Below, in pieces: positions 24,134-34,200 of a DNA stretch of 64,000 nt (position 1 is its first letter; each line of letters starts with the position of its first letter). The position numbers and the translations under genes are program-made. The DNA comes from Clostridiales bacterium (GTDB lineage Bacteria; Bacillota; Clostridia; Lachnospirales; Lachnospiraceae): assembly GCA_019420275.1 (NCBI GenBank), contig JAHZHN010000004.1, forward strand, positions 1-64,000, given 5' to 3'. Below the pieces are notes generated by a model. It was given only the letters and a program-made list of their open reading frames with translations, searched no databases and was not told the DNA's origin.

Positions 24134-25141
24134 ATGTGTGATAAAAAGATAGTTCCAGGAACCGGCGGAGAACATTATATCCCGTATGAGGAGCGTACAG
24201 GAAATGAATCTATTGTGTATTTTACAAGAGATTTATCTGCTGAAGGACTTAAGAAGATTTATAAAAGAGTCAGTGCCGATCTCTCTGGGAAAGTAGGAAT
24301 CAAACTTCACACAGGAGAGAAAAACGGTCCCAATATTATTCCAAGAGAATGGGTAAAAGAACTTGTTCAGGATGAGCTTCCGGATGCATCTATTATTGAA
24401 ACAAACACGTATTATGAGGGAGACCGTTATACAACAGAGCAGCACAGAGAAACACTGAAAGTGAATGGCTGGACGTTTTGCCCGGTTGATATTATGGATG
24501 AAGAAGCAACAGCAATGCTTCCGGTAAAAGGCGGAAAGTGGTTTTCTGAAATGTCTGTTGGAAAGAACCTGCTCAATTATGACTCTATGCTTGCTTTGAC
24601 CCATTTTAAAGGTCATACACAGGGAGGCTTCGGCGGATCTAATAAAAATATCGGAATCGGGTGTGCAGATGGAAGGATTGGAAAGAAAATGATCCATACA
24701 ACACCGGGATCTGATGATATGTGGGATATTAAAACCGAGGAATTTATGGAGAGAATGACAGAATCCACAAAGGCATCCATTGATCATTTTGGAAAACAGG
24801 TAACTTATATCAATGTGCTGCGCAATATGTCTGTATCCTGTGACTGTGAAGGATGTGCTGCTATGCCGGTTGTAACACCGAATATTGGAATTGCAGCATC
24901 TACAGATATCCTTGCAGTAGATCAGGCATCTGTAGATTTGGTGTATGCATTGAAGGAAGAAGATCATAAAGATTTGGTAGAGCGAATGGAGACTCGTCAT
25001 GGTCTGCGTCAGCTTACCTATATGAAAGAGCTGGGAATGGGAAATGACAGATATATTCTGATTGATATTGACAACAATGATGCTCATATCAGTTTGAAGG
25101 ATGCCGTAAAAGACGTAAAACCATTTGCAGATGAGAAATAA
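24134..25141 (+). CDS. DUF362-family protein
   Basis: 335 aa. The DUF362 core is clear: VGIKLHTGEKNGPNIIPREWVKELV, ALTHFKGHTQGGFGGSNKNIGIGC, a CDCEGC segment and ASTDILAVDQASVDL. The family is widespread in anaerobes, often with a 4Fe-4S ferredoxin domain; this member has only the core. It is cytoplasmic with no signal peptide. The biochemical role is unknown. Monocistronic: MerR-like promoter before, strong terminator after. Confidence 0.88.
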   Translation: MCDKKIVPGTGGEHYIPYEERTGNESIVYFTRDLSAEGLKKIYKRVSADLSGKVGIKLHTGEKNGPNIIPREWVKELVQDELPDASIIETNTYYEGDRYTTEQHRETLKVNGWTFCPVDIMDEEATAMLPVKGGKWFSEMSVGKNLLNYDSMLALTHFKGHTQGGFGGSNKNIGIGCADGRIGKKMIHTTPGSDDMWDIKTEEFMERMTESTKASIDHFGKQVTYINVLRNMSVSCDCEGCAAMPVVTPNIGIAASTDILAVDQASVDLVYALKEEDHKDLVERMETRHGLRQLTYMKELGMGNDRYILIDIDNNDAHISLKDAVKDVKPFADEK

Positions 25142-25157
25142 AGGTCGGTCAGACAGT

Positions 25158-25196
25158 AAAAAGAGCTTCAGGGCCCAGTGCCTGAAGCTCTTTTTT
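25158..25196 (+). terminator. Strong terminator after DUF362 gene
   Basis: AAAGAGCTTCAGG pairs with CCTGAAGCTCTTT, an 8-nt loop, then a T-run. Confidence 0.9.
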
Positions 25197-25336
25197 ACTG
25201 TAATAAGGGACATCTTCCAGCAGCAGAATGAGAAAGAGTGTGTATTCTTTGAAAGAAACAGATTCTGGTCAGAAAAATCATGGGGTTGACATAGAATAAG
25301 AAATAGAACAGAATAAAAGGAGAGAAGGAGGACATC

Positions 25337-26281
25337 ATGGAGAATTTAATTTTCAGCTTGAATGCAACGGTTCCGGTTTTTCTGCTGATGATATTGGGAT
25401 TGTTTTTTAAAAAAATCAAATGGATTGATGATGATTTCGCATCTAAAATGAATAAATTTGTGTTCCTTGTACCGCTGCCGGTTCTTGTATTTGAGGATTT
25501 GGCAACGGTTGATTTTTCTAAAGTATGGGATTTTAAATTTGTTGTCTTTTGTTTTGCGGCAACACTGATCAGCATAGCAATTTCCATGGGAATTTCTTTC
25601 TTATGGAAGGATAAATCCATTCAGGGAGAATTCATACAGGCATCTTACCGGAGCAGTGCTGCTTTGCTTGGAATCGCATTTATCCAGAATATATACGGCG
25701 ATGCGGGAATGGCACCTTTGATGATCATCGGCAGTGTGCCCCTTTATAATATCATGGCAGTTGTGGTTCTGTCATTTTTTCAGCTGCAGCCTCAGAAAAT
25801 GACCCGGGAAGTCTGGGCGAAAACTTTTAAAGGAATTATTACGAATCCGATCATTATCGGCATTGCGGCAGGACTGATCTGGTCTGCACTGAGAATTCCG
25901 ATGCCGGCGATCATGGAGAAGACAGTTGCGAATATAGGTTCCTGTGCGACGCCTCTTGGTCTTATGGCGATGGGAGCCACTTTTGATATTAGAAAAGCAT
26001 TTCAGAAAGTAAAACCTGCTGTTGCCGCGTCTTTGATGAAACTAGCGGGTTTTGCGGCAGTGTTTCTTCCGGCGGCGGTTGCTCTTGGTTTTCGAAGGGA
26101 GCAGCTTGTAGCAATTTTGATTATGCTGGGATCTGCAACGACAGTCAGCTGTTATGTTATGGCCAAAAATATGGGGCATGAGGGAACCCTTACTTCCAGT
26201 ACGGTTATGCTGACCACGCTGTTCAGTGCTTTTACAGTGACAGGATGGCTTTATATTTTAAGGAGCATGTCTCTTATATAA
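25337..26281 (+). CDS. AEC-family transporter
   Basis: 314 aa, about ten membrane spans, the auxin-efflux-carrier (PF03547) layout. N-terminal FSLNATVPVFLLMILGLFFKK, then the MNKFVFLVPLPVLVFEDL segment, and the second inverted half beginning FKGIITNPIIIGIAAGLIWS with a GSCATPLGLMAMGATF motif. Bacterial members carry malate, malonate or other organic acids; the substrate is unknown here. GAGAAGGAGG precedes the start. Confidence 0.87.
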   Translation: MENLIFSLNATVPVFLLMILGLFFKKIKWIDDDFASKMNKFVFLVPLPVLVFEDLATVDFSKVWDFKFVVFCFAATLISIAISMGISFLWKDKSIQGEFIQASYRSSAALLGIAFIQNIYGDAGMAPLMIIGSVPLYNIMAVVVLSFFQLQPQKMTREVWAKTFKGIITNPIIIGIAAGLIWSALRIPMPAIMEKTVANIGSCATPLGLMAMGATFDIRKAFQKVKPAVAASLMKLAGFAAVFLPAAVALGFRREQLVAILIMLGSATTVSCYVMAKNMGHEGTLTSSTVMLTTLFSAFTVTGWLYILRSMSLI

Positions 26282-26419
26282 TCAGATATTTTGCTTATAT
26301 AGAAAAGTATAAGCGGATTGTATTGGATTCAATATATAAATATGATAAAATGTGAGAATAGGATGAAATTGTTTGGATGAATACGTAAAGTATTTTTGAA
26401 AAAAGGATGGATGGTAACT

Positions 26420-28573
26420 ATGAAGCGATATTTTGATAATTATATGATAAAACATCCGGTATCAGTCCAGCCAATGATGGAGATCAAAGGATTTCTTGTA
26501 CGTCCAGGTATGTTTGATTTGAATGGTGCGACAGAACTTCCGATTGGGGTGAATTTTACAATTCATACCAGCGGAGGAACAGGATGTGAACTGCTCTTAT
26601 TTCATGTGGGAGAAGAAGAGCCATATGCGGTCATTCCATTTCCGGAATCTTATAAGATCGGGGATGTTTATTCCATGATCGTGTTTGAATTGGATATTAA
26701 CGAATTTGAATATGCTTATCGGATCGACGGTCCGTATGAACCAGAGAAGGGTTTACTTTTTGATAAAAATAATATTTTACTGGATCCTTATGCCAGAGCA
26801 GTGGCGGGAAGAAGAACATGGGGAAAGAAACGTCAGGCAACTTATCATGCCCGCGTCGTAAAAGATGTATTTGACTGGGGCGACCGGCCGCAGTCTGATC
26901 GGGAGATGAGTGATCTGATCATATATGAACTTCATGTGCGGGGATTTACAAAACATCCGTCATCAAATGTAAAACATGGAGGAACATTTGAAGGCCTGAA
27001 GGAAAAGATTCCTTATCTGAAGGAACTGGGCATCAACGCTGTAGAGCTGATGCCGGTTTTTGAATTTGACGAAACGATCAATGCAAGGGAAGTAGATGGG
27101 AATACTCTTTTGGAGTATTGGGGATATAATACAGTTAGTTATTTTTCACCGAACAATAACTATGCAGCCCTGGATGATTTTAAGAAAGAAGGCTGGGAAC
27201 TGAAAGAATTGATCCGGGAACTTCATGAGAATGGAATTGAGGTTATTCTGGATGTGGTTTTCAATCATACAGCAGAAGGGAATGAAGATGGACCAAGTTT
27301 CTGCTTTAAGGGGATTGATAATAATATATATTATATTCTTACACCAGATGGCAAATATTATAATTTCAGCGGCTGCGGCAATACATTGAACTGCAATCAC
27401 CCGATTGTTCAGCAGATGATTTTAGAATGCCTCAGATATTGGACGATCAATTACCGTGTTGATGGTTTTCGCTTTGATCTTGCCAGTATTCTTGGAAGAA
27501 ATGAGGAAGGAATGCCGATGAATAACCCTCCGCTCCTTAAGAATCTGGCTTATGATCCGATTCTTAAGAATGTAAAGCTGATCGCGGAAGCATGGGATGC
27601 GGACGGACTGTATCAGGTTGGAAGCTTTCCGGCCAATCGCCGGTGGGCAGAATGGAACGGAAGATACCGAGATGCAGTAAGAGGTTTCTTAAAGGGAGAT
27701 TTTTGGGAGTCCTGGAACGCTGCCTGGAGTATTTCAGGATCCGGGGATCTGTATGGAGATCTTTATAACGAATATAATGGACATTATGCAGGATATAACT
27801 CCAGTGTTAATTTTTTGACCTGTCATGATGGGTTTACCTTGTATGACCTGTATTCTTATAATGAAAAGCATAATAAAGCCAACGGATGGAATAATACAGA
27901 TGGGTCAGATGATAACCGAAGCTGGAACTGCGGAGCAGAAGGAGAGACGGATGATCCGGAGGTCCTTAACTTAAGATTCCGCATGATCCGAAATGCCTGC
28001 ACGGTGCTGATGTGCAGCCGCGGAACACCGATGTTTCTTGCGGGAGACGAATTCGGCAATACTCAGTTTGGCAACAACAATGCATATTGCCAGGACAATG
28101 AGATTTCCTGGCTGGATTGGAGTCTGCTGGATAAGAACAAGAATTTATTTGAATTTTTCAAGTTTATGATTGCCTATCGAAAGAAACATCCGTCAATTCG
28201 TAAAAAATTACCGGATGCCCGGTGTGGGATTCAAGGGCTTTCTACCTATAATATTCATGCAGAGAAGATGACGGTGTCCCGGGATGATCGTATTTTTTCC
28301 AATGTATTCGCGGGATATGACGACGCCCAGCAGCAGGATGATCTTGTGTATATTACGATCAATGCCTATTGGGATGAAATCGAAATCCGGCTGCCGGATA
28401 TTGGCGGAGATATGGCATGGTATTTAAGTGTTGATACATTTGGAGATGGGGAAGAAAACTACTGTTTTTCAGAAGAAAACGAGCGAAGGATAGAAGGAAG
28501 ATATGTCATGCGCCCGAGAACTGTTGCAGTATTTACCGGAAGAAAAAATCCGGTCACATCCAATGAGGGGTAA
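26420..28573 (+). CDS. glgX: Glycogen debranching enzyme / isoamylase (GH13)
   Basis: 717 aa from ATG 26420 (GGATGG 9 nt upstream; earlier TTG 26396 and ATG 26411 are possible). A CBM48 domain fills about 20-125, then the GH13 barrel with VFNHTAEG, GFRFDLAS (nucleophile Asp), LIAEAWDADG (acid/base Glu) and FLTCHDGFTL (stabilising Asp). It hydrolyses alpha-1,6 branches of glycogen or limit dextrins. A C-terminal beta domain ends the protein. Cytoplasmic: no signal peptide. Stands apart from other glycogen genes in this window. Confidence 0.92.
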   Translation: MKRYFDNYMIKHPVSVQPMMEIKGFLVRPGMFDLNGATELPIGVNFTIHTSGGTGCELLLFHVGEEEPYAVIPFPESYKIGDVYSMIVFELDINEFEYAYRIDGPYEPEKGLLFDKNNILLDPYARAVAGRRTWGKKRQATYHARVVKDVFDWGDRPQSDREMSDLIIYELHVRGFTKHPSSNVKHGGTFEGLKEKIPYLKELGINAVELMPVFEFDETINAREVDGNTLLEYWGYNTVSYFSPNNNYAALDDFKKEGWELKELIRELHENGIEVILDVVFNHTAEGNEDGPSFCFKGIDNNIYYILTPDGKYYNFSGCGNTLNCNHPIVQQMILECLRYWTINYRVDGFRFDLASILGRNEEGMPMNNPPLLKNLAYDPILKNVKLIAEAWDADGLYQVGSFPANRRWAEWNGRYRDAVRGFLKGDFWESWNAAWSISGSGDLYGDLYNEYNGHYAGYNSSVNFLTCHDGFTLYDLYSYNEKHNKANGWNNTDGSDDNRSWNCGAEGETDDPEVLNLRFRMIRNACTVLMCSRGTPMFLAGDEFGNTQFGNNNAYCQDNEISWLDWSLLDKNKNLFEFFKFMIAYRKKHPSIRKKLPDARCGIQGLSTYNIHAEKMTVSRDDRIFSNVFAGYDDAQQQDDLVYITINAYWDEIEIRLPDIGGDMAWYLSVDTFGDGEENYCFSEENERRIEGRYVMRPRTVAVFTGRKNPVTSNEG

Positions 28574-28657
28574 ACTTTTGTCGTTTGAGACGGAAGGCAG
28601 CAATAAAAAGAATACACATCCATATGGTATATGAGAATACCAGGAAAGGAGATGCCT

Positions 28658-28918
28658 ATGAAATGTCCAGTATGCAAAAATGTTACTCTGCTGATGGCCG
28701 AGAAACATGGAGTTGAGATTGATTATTGCCCGGAATGCCGGGGAATCTGGCTGGATCGGGGAGAACTGGATAAGATTATTGAAAGAGCGGCCGAATATGA
28801 AGATTCTTACGACCGCAGTGAGAAGTCAAAAAGCCGGGAGAAAGAAAAATACAATCAAAAACCGAAGAAAAAGAGCGCACTTTTAGGAGATATTTTTGAA
28901 ATTTTTGGAGGAGACTGA
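28658..28918 (+). CDS. zf-TFIIB zinc-ribbon protein
   Basis: 86 aa from ATG 28658, behind AAAGGAG with a 6-nt gap. KCPVCKN and YCPECRGIWLDRGELDKI form the zf-TFIIB-like zinc ribbon; the rest is a charged, probably disordered linker (YDRSEKSKSREKEKYNQ) and a short hydrophobic C-terminal helix (LLGDIFEIFGGD). Function unknown; related proteins bind nucleic acid or act as zinc-binding adaptors. Follows the debranching enzyme by 84 nt. Confidence 0.85.
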   Translation: MKCPVCKNVTLLMAEKHGVEIDYCPECRGIWLDRGELDKIIERAAEYEDSYDRSEKSKSREKEKYNQKPKKKSALLGDIFEIFGGD

Positions 28919-28936
28919 TCCTAAGAGAAAAGACAG

Positions 28937-28974
28937 AACAGGCAGCCGCTGTGGAAACAGCCGGCTGCCTTTGG
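28937..28974. terminator. Hairpin between convergent genes
   Basis: GGCAGCCGCTGT pairs with ACAGCCGGCTGCC (one bulge) around GGAA, with a short TTTGGTT after it. It probably ends transcripts from both sides. Confidence 0.65.
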
Positions 28975-30357
28975 TTATTCTTTAAAGTATTTTTTGACTA
29001 ATTTTACTACAGTTCCGGAAAGAAGGAATAAAGCAATCAGGTTTGGAATGGACATAAGGCCGTTAAAGGTTTCAGCAATGCTCCATAACAGTCCAAGATT
29101 GATCGTTGCGCCGAGAATGGACACCAGAGAATATACAATCATGAATGGCTTAATGACTCTGGAAGAAAATAAGAATTCAATACATCTTGCACCGTATAAT
29201 CCCCAGCCGATGATTGTGGAAAAAGCAAAACAGCACAGAGCGACTGCGGTAAAGATAGAAATCCAGCTTCCGTAGGTGGAAGTAAGCCCCAGGATTGTAA
29301 GTTCAGCTCCGGCTGCATTTCCGTAATCAATAGGGACTCCGCTGCACAAAATAACCAGAGCGGTAAGAGTACAGATAACAATTGTGTCGGTAAATACTTC
29401 AAAAATTCCAAAAAGTCCTTGTTTGACCGGCTCGTCTGTATCTGCGCATGCGTGAGCAATTGAACCAGTACCTAGTCCGGCTTCATTGGAAAAAATTCCT
29501 CTTGCAACACCCTTTTTCATGCTCAAGAAGAAACTTCCTACAATGCCTCCGGTTACAGAAGATGGATGGAATGCACCAGTAAAGATAGAAGCGAAGACTT
29601 CAGGAACTCTTTGGATGTTTAAAACAATAACTCCAAGAGACAGTACAATGTAAATGACAGCCATAAAAGGCACTAGTTTTTCCGTTACGCTTCCAATTCT
29701 TTTGATTCCGCCAAGAAGAATCAGACCAACTAAGACTGCAATGATAATACCAAGGATCAGGTTGGAAGTTTTTGTGTAAGACGGATTTAAAATATGAAAA
29801 TTAATCAAAGCAGAGTTGATCGCAGTTGTGATTGTATTGACCTGTGTGGCATTTCCGGTGCCAAATACAGTAAGAACGCCGAAAGCAGAAAATACAAAAG
29901 CAAGCCAGTGCCAATGTTTGGCAAGTCCGTTTTTTATGTAATACATAGGACCGCCCACATAATCACCATCTTTATTTCTTTCACGGAAATGAACAGCTAA
30001 AGTAACTTCAGAAAATTTGGTACACATTCCGAGAAAAGCAGAAATCCACATCCAGAATACAGCGCCTGGTCCGCCAATCGCGATTGCTCCAGCGACGCCG
30101 GCGATATTTCCGGTTCCTACTGTGGCAGCAAGAGCGGTACAGACAGCCTGAAATGGTGTCAGAGCTCCATTGGAAGCTTGCTGTTTCTGAAATATCTTTC
30201 CTAAAGTGGATTTTAGCGCATAGGAAAACTTTCGGATTTGAATAAAACGTGTTCTCAGACTTAAGTACAGACCGACACCGATGATACAGATCATAGCGGG
30301 AACGCCCCAGATAAAATTATTGACAGAAGTATTGACAGATTCAATGATATCCAGCAT
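28975..30357 (-). CDS. Sodium:alanine symporter (AGCS family)
   Basis: 460 aa, about ten to eleven membrane spans. The N-terminal VNTSVNNFIWGVPAMICIIG, TALAATVGTGNIAGVAGAI and FWMWISAFLGMCTKFSEVTLA segments are AGCS signatures, as are GGPMYYI and IFSNEAGLGTGSIAHA. It imports alanine or glycine with Na+ into the cytoplasm. AAGGAAGGA lies before the ATG. Monocistronic, convergent with the zinc-ribbon gene. Confidence 0.93.
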   Translation of the reverse strand: MLDIIESVNTSVNNFIWGVPAMICIIGVGLYLSLRTRFIQIRKFSYALKSTLGKIFQKQQASNGALTPFQAVCTALAATVGTGNIAGVAGAIAIGGPGAVFWMWISAFLGMCTKFSEVTLAVHFRERNKDGDYVGGPMYYIKNGLAKHWHWLAFVFSAFGVLTVFGTGNATQVNTITTAINSALINFHILNPSYTKTSNLILGIIIAVLVGLILLGGIKRIGSVTEKLVPFMAVIYIVLSLGVIVLNIQRVPEVFASIFTGAFHPSSVTGGIVGSFFLSMKKGVARGIFSNEAGLGTGSIAHACADTDEPVKQGLFGIFEVFTDTIVICTLTALVILCSGVPIDYGNAAGAELTILGLTSTYGSWISIFTAVALCCFAFSTIIGWGLYGARCIEFLFSSRVIKPFMIVYSLVSILGATINLGLLWSIAETFNGLMSIPNLIALFLLSGTVVKLVKKYFKE

Positions 30358-30525
30358 ATTGTAATATCCTTCCTTTTTATAAGTTTTGCGTGTTGTTTTG
30401 ACACGGACACACTGCTGAAAATCATATCACATATTCATCAGAATGTATAGATTTTTATCATAAGTTGGAAAAGGGAAAGGAAATAGTTATAATAGTGATG
30501 AAAAAAAAGAGACAGGGGAAAACAG

Positions 30526-31473
30526 ATGAAATTTTATCTTGCGCCGATGGAAGGCATTACTATTTTTATTTATCGAAATGCATACGCACGTTTTTTTGGT
30601 GATATGGACAAATATTTTACTCCTTTTATCATGCCAAATAAAAAAAGAATTTTCAGGACCAGAGAGCTTCAGGATGTGCTTTTGGAGCACAACGAAGGAA
30701 TTCATCTTGTTCCGCAGATTCTTTCCAGGAAATCGGAAGAATTTATAAAAACAGCAAAAGAGCTTCAGAAAATGGGATATGATGAGGTGAATTTAAATCT
30801 AGGATGTCCTTCCAAGACGGTAGTATCAAAGGGAAAAGGATCCGGATTTTTAAAAGATCTGGAGGAACTGGAATGTTTTTTGGATGAAATATTTGAGGGA
30901 CTGGATATGAAAATCTCTGTGAAGACAAGAATTGGAATGTCTGATCCGGAAGAATTTGAGGAGATCATGGACGTGTACAACCGATACCCGATTCATGAAC
31001 TGATCATTCATCCAAGGGTACAGGAGGAATTTTATCGTGGAACGGTCCATATGGATGCTTTTCGTACGGGATGGGAAAAGAGTAAAAATCCTGTCTGTTA
31101 TAATGGAGATATTGTACGGGAAGAGGATTATCAGAGGCTGGTAAAAGATTTTCCAAAACTGGAAGCTGTGATGATCGGGAGAGGCATCCTGAGAAACCCG
31201 GCTCTGGCAGGGCAGATCCGCAGTGGGAAAAAGCTGGAAAAGAAAGATCTGCGGGCCATGCATGACCAGATTTATGGAGACTATCAGGAATATCTTTCTG
31301 GACAGAAGAATATTTTATTTAAGATGAAAGATTTCTGGACAAATCCGATCCAGATCTTTACGGATCATGAAAAATATGCAAAGAAAATCCGCAAGACTCA
31401 GACATTGAAAGACTATGAAAAAATCATAGATTCTCTGTTTCTGGAACAGGACATTGCGGAGGAATTATGCTAA
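30526..31473 (+). CDS. tRNA-dihydrouridine synthase family protein
   Basis: 315 aa. LAPMEGITIFIYRNAYAR at the N terminus, VNLNLGCPSKTVVSKGKGSGFL with the catalytic Cys of the LGCP motif, SVKTRIGM and AVMIGRGILRNPAL are the FMN-barrel Dus motifs. It reduces uridines of the tRNA D-loop with NADPH. The protein is a little short and lacks a strong match to DusB versus DusC specificity. The DegV gene begins 54 nt downstream. Confidence 0.9.
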   Translation: MKFYLAPMEGITIFIYRNAYARFFGDMDKYFTPFIMPNKKRIFRTRELQDVLLEHNEGIHLVPQILSRKSEEFIKTAKELQKMGYDEVNLNLGCPSKTVVSKGKGSGFLKDLEELECFLDEIFEGLDMKISVKTRIGMSDPEEFEEIMDVYNRYPIHELIIHPRVQEEFYRGTVHMDAFRTGWEKSKNPVCYNGDIVREEDYQRLVKDFPKLEAVMIGRGILRNPALAGQIRSGKKLEKKDLRAMHDQIYGDYQEYLSGQKNILFKMKDFWTNPIQIFTDHEKYAKKIRKTQTLKDYEKIIDSLFLEQDIAEELC

Positions 31474-31527
31474 CATATATGATATAAAGATGTTAGAGAA
31501 ATGTCAGACGGGAAAGAGGTCATGCTT

Positions 31528-32418
31528 ATGAGTCAATATGTTATCAGCTGCTGTTCCACGGCAGATTTAACCAAGGAACATTTCGAAGAAAGAGATATTT
31601 CATATATTTGTTTTCATTTTGAACTGGATGGAACGCCGTATATGGATGATCTGGGGGAATCCATTCCATTTGATGAATTTTATCAGAAAATGGCAGATGG
31701 GGCAGAGACGAAAACATCTCAGGTGAATGCAGACGAATTTGAAGAATACTTCGAACGGTTTTTGAAAGAAGGAAAAGATATTCTCCATGTTTGTCTGTCA
31801 TCTGGAATTTCGGGAGTGATCAATTCGGCAATGATTGCCAAGGAAGAGCTTGAGAAGAAGTATCCCGATCGAAGGATTTATATTGTAGATTCCCTGGGAG
31901 CGTCGTCTGGATATGGCCTTTTGATGGACAAGCTTGCGGATCTGAAAGATCAGGGGAAAGAGATCGAAGAAGTCTATCAATGGGCAGAAGAACATAAACT
32001 GGAGGTTCATCATTGGTTTTTCTCAACAGATTTGACTTTTTTTATCAGAGGAGGACGAATTTCCAAAACAGCGGGATTTGTCGGCGGGATTCTGGGTATC
32101 TGTCCTTTGCTCAATATGGGCGAGGAAGGAACGCTGGTTCCGCGGCAGAAGATTCGGACGAAACGGAAGGTGATCCGGGCAATTGTCGATCAGATGGAGG
32201 CCAATGCCCGTGACGGGCTGGAATACTCTGGAAAATGTTATATTTCCCAGTCCGCTTGTGAAGAAGATGCAAAAGCCGTAGCTGATTTGGTAGAAAAAAG
32301 ATTTCCAAACCTGGACGGCAAAGTGGAGATCAATCATGTGGGTACGACGATTGGAAGCCATACAGGGCCGGGAACCGTAGCACTGTTTTTCTGGGGGAAG
32401 AGCAGGAAAGGATCATAA
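31528..32418 (+). CDS. DegV-family fatty-acid-binding protein
   Basis: 296 aa from ATG 31528, with AAAGAGG 8-9 nt upstream (ATGs at 31501 and 31522 are less well placed). SCCSTADLT, FHFELDGTPYMDD, TSQVNADEFEEYF, CLSSGISGVINSA and VDSLGASSGYGLL are DegV motifs; GTTIGSHTGPGTVALFFWG is the conserved end. Family members bind fatty acids and present them to the FakA kinase. No fakA is visible here. Confidence 0.9.
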   Translation: MSQYVISCCSTADLTKEHFEERDISYICFHFELDGTPYMDDLGESIPFDEFYQKMADGAETKTSQVNADEFEEYFERFLKEGKDILHVCLSSGISGVINSAMIAKEELEKKYPDRRIYIVDSLGASSGYGLLMDKLADLKDQGKEIEEVYQWAEEHKLEVHHWFFSTDLTFFIRGGRISKTAGFVGGILGICPLLNMGEEGTLVPRQKIRTKRKVIRAIVDQMEANARDGLEYSGKCYISQSACEEDAKAVADLVEKRFPNLDGKVEINHVGTTIGSHTGPGTVALFFWGKSRKGS

Positions 32419-32426
32419 TAAAATCA

Positions 32427-32456
32427 AACAGCAGGATGGGTGTCCTGCTGTTTTTT
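32427..32456. terminator. Terminator between DegV and the FAD oxidoreductase
   Basis: ACAGCAGGA/TCCTGCTGT around a 6-nt loop with T6; it lies at the stop codon of the minus-strand gene and can serve both. Confidence 0.85.
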
Positions 32457-33810
32457 ATAGTGTTTTGTGATTGGGTTTGGCCTGGAGGGCAGCCATTGTA
32501 ATATAATTATAAGGCTGGTTAAAATGAGGCAGGAAAAACATATCAAATAGTTTCAGGGTATCGATGGATACCTGTTCCTGAATGGCCAGAGAAAACATAT
32601 GGATCGCCATGGAGATATCATATTCAGAACAAAGCTGGGCTCCGAGAATCCGGCGGGAAACTTTATCATAGATGATATGAATCATGACTTTCTGATTGTC
32701 GGTTTCTAAAAATCCAGCCTTTTGATAATCCTCATAATCGACGCAGGCAGCATCATATCCGAGCCGTATGGCTTTTTTTAGCGATAGTCCTGTGGTAACC
32801 ATTTTGAGATTCCAGATGCTGATGCCATTGGAACCCTGGACACCGGGAGAATCCACGGGGATGCCGAGAGCATTTTGAGCAGCAATGATACCAGAGCGGA
32901 CTGCGTTGGAAGCAAGAGCAATATAATCGGTTCTCTGGGAGGCGTTATTGTAGACGGCGGCACAGTCGCCGGCTGCATAAACATCAGGAATGCTGGTTTC
33001 CTGACGGCGGCTGACGAGGTAAGCACCGTTTTCAAATTTTTCTAAAATCCCGTCTCCTAGTTTGGTATTGGGACGAAAGCCGGTACAGAATACCACCATA
33101 TCGGTATCGTAGGACGTTTTTTCTGTTATGACTTTTTGTACTGTTTCATGCCCCTCCAGTCTTTGTACTGTTTCCCGAAAGGCCAGGCGGATGCCGTGGC
33201 GTTCCAGATTTTCTTCCATCCTGCGTGAAAAAGATTCATCATAATAAGAAGATAAGCAGGTGGAAGCGCTGTCAATTAAAGTGACGTCTCTTCCGCACCG
33301 GCAGAAGGCTTCGGCCAGTTCAACGCCAATATAGCCAGCGCCGATGATAGTGATTTTTTTCAGATTTTTATTTTTTAATTTATGGATGACATCTTCTGCG
33401 TTTTGATATAGTTTGACAAACTGTACATTATGAAGATCGATCCCTTCGATGGGCAGGGAAACAGGCATAGATCCGGTGGCCAGGATTAGTTTGTCAAAGG
33501 CCTGTTCATAATAGTCACCCGTGGTAGATTTTGCGCGTACTGTCTTTCTCTCAAAGTCAATTGAAGAAACCTTTGTATTCATATGGATGCGGGCACCTTT
33601 TTTTTCCAAAATTTCCTGGCTGGAATAAAACAGTCCTTCGGGACCGGAAATCTGCCCTCCAATCCATAATGCCATACTGCATCCGAGAAAACTAATATTG
33701 GAATTTGCATCGAAAGCAGTGACATTTGTGTCTTTTCCTGCATCAAGAATTGTATTTAACGCCGCAGTGCCCGCATGATTGGCACCTACGACAATGATAT
33801 TTTGTGCCAT
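32455..33810 (-). CDS. FAD-dependent NADH oxidase / CoA-disulfide reductase-like
   Basis: 451 aa from ATG 33810, where AGGAGGG stands 8 nt upstream; a frame running back to 34008 overlaps the T-box and is rejected. IIVVGANHAGTAAL is the FAD loop, FLGCSMALWIGGQ carries the redox-active Cys expected in NADH oxidases and CoA-disulfide reductases, TIIGAGYIGVELAE binds NADH, and DVYAAGDCAAV is the second FAD motif. The C-terminal dimerisation domain follows. It would reduce O2 to water or a disulfide with NADH, a plausible oxygen-defence enzyme in an anaerobe. Confidence 0.88.
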   Translation of the reverse strand: MAQNIIVVGANHAGTAALNTILDAGKDTNVTAFDANSNISFLGCSMALWIGGQISGPEGLFYSSQEILEKKGARIHMNTKVSSIDFERKTVRAKSTTGDYYEQAFDKLILATGSMPVSLPIEGIDLHNVQFVKLYQNAEDVIHKLKNKNLKKITIIGAGYIGVELAEAFCRCGRDVTLIDSASTCLSSYYDESFSRRMEENLERHGIRLAFRETVQRLEGHETVQKVITEKTSYDTDMVVFCTGFRPNTKLGDGILEKFENGAYLVSRRQETSIPDVYAAGDCAAVYNNASQRTDYIALASNAVRSGIIAAQNALGIPVDSPGVQGSNGISIWNLKMVTTGLSLKKAIRLGYDAACVDYEDYQKAGFLETDNQKVMIHIIYDKVSRRILGAQLCSEYDISMAIHMFSLAIQEQVSIDTLKLFDMFFLPHFNQPYNYITMAALQAKPNHKTL

Positions 33811-33902
33811 AAGAAAACCCTCCTCGTTTGAAATATGGTTAGAGTATTGCCGAAAAGAGGGAAAATATACCAGGAGAAAGATTGAAATATCAGGAAAATC
33901 AA

Positions 33903-33932
33903 TTGACAAACGATCTTTTCCTCTATTATAAT
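33903..33932 (+). promoter_or_regulatory. Promoter of the T-box/aspS transcript
   Basis: TTGACA (33903-33908) and TATAAT (33927-33932), 18-bp spacer. Transcription would begin near 33939. Confidence 0.8.
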
Positions 33933-33938
33933 AACTCA

Positions 33939-34200
33939 ATAGGCGATGACGGAGAAAAGTAACACGAATTATCGTTTCCAGTGAGCAGGGGACAGTGAGA
34001 ACCCGCAAAGTGAATTCATGCGAAGAACACTCCCGAGCATCAATCTGAACACCGGCGTCTGAGCCGGATTAAGTAGGTGCGACGTATGTCTGGCGTTAAC
34101 AGGCAGGTAAGAGAGACTGTATCAGCAGTAAATCAGGTGGTACCGCGGACTGGATTATACAAGTTCGTCCTGAAAGAGAATTTCAGGACGGACTTTTTTT
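33939..34200 (+). promoter_or_regulatory. T-box riboswitch controlling aspS
   Basis: The T-box core AGGTGGTACCGCGG is at 34135-34148, within the antiterminator. A terminator of AAGTTCGTCCTGAAA and its complement plus T7 follows at 34161-34200. The stem I region occupies about 33945-34060. Uncharged tRNA-Asp should pair with the specifier loop and with the T-box to prevent termination. I could not fix the specifier codon with confidence; GAC is expected. Confidence 0.92.

Noticed and set aside
24233..25213. 326-codon frame on the minus strand
   Set aside because: Antisense of the DUF362 gene, Cys/His-rich nonsense composition, no ribosome site; the plus-strand protein is clearly real.
33811..34008. 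Upstream extension of the FAD oxidoreductase by 66 residues
   Set aside because: It runs through the aspS promoter and T-box stem region, and a perfect AGGAGGG site fixes the start at 33810.
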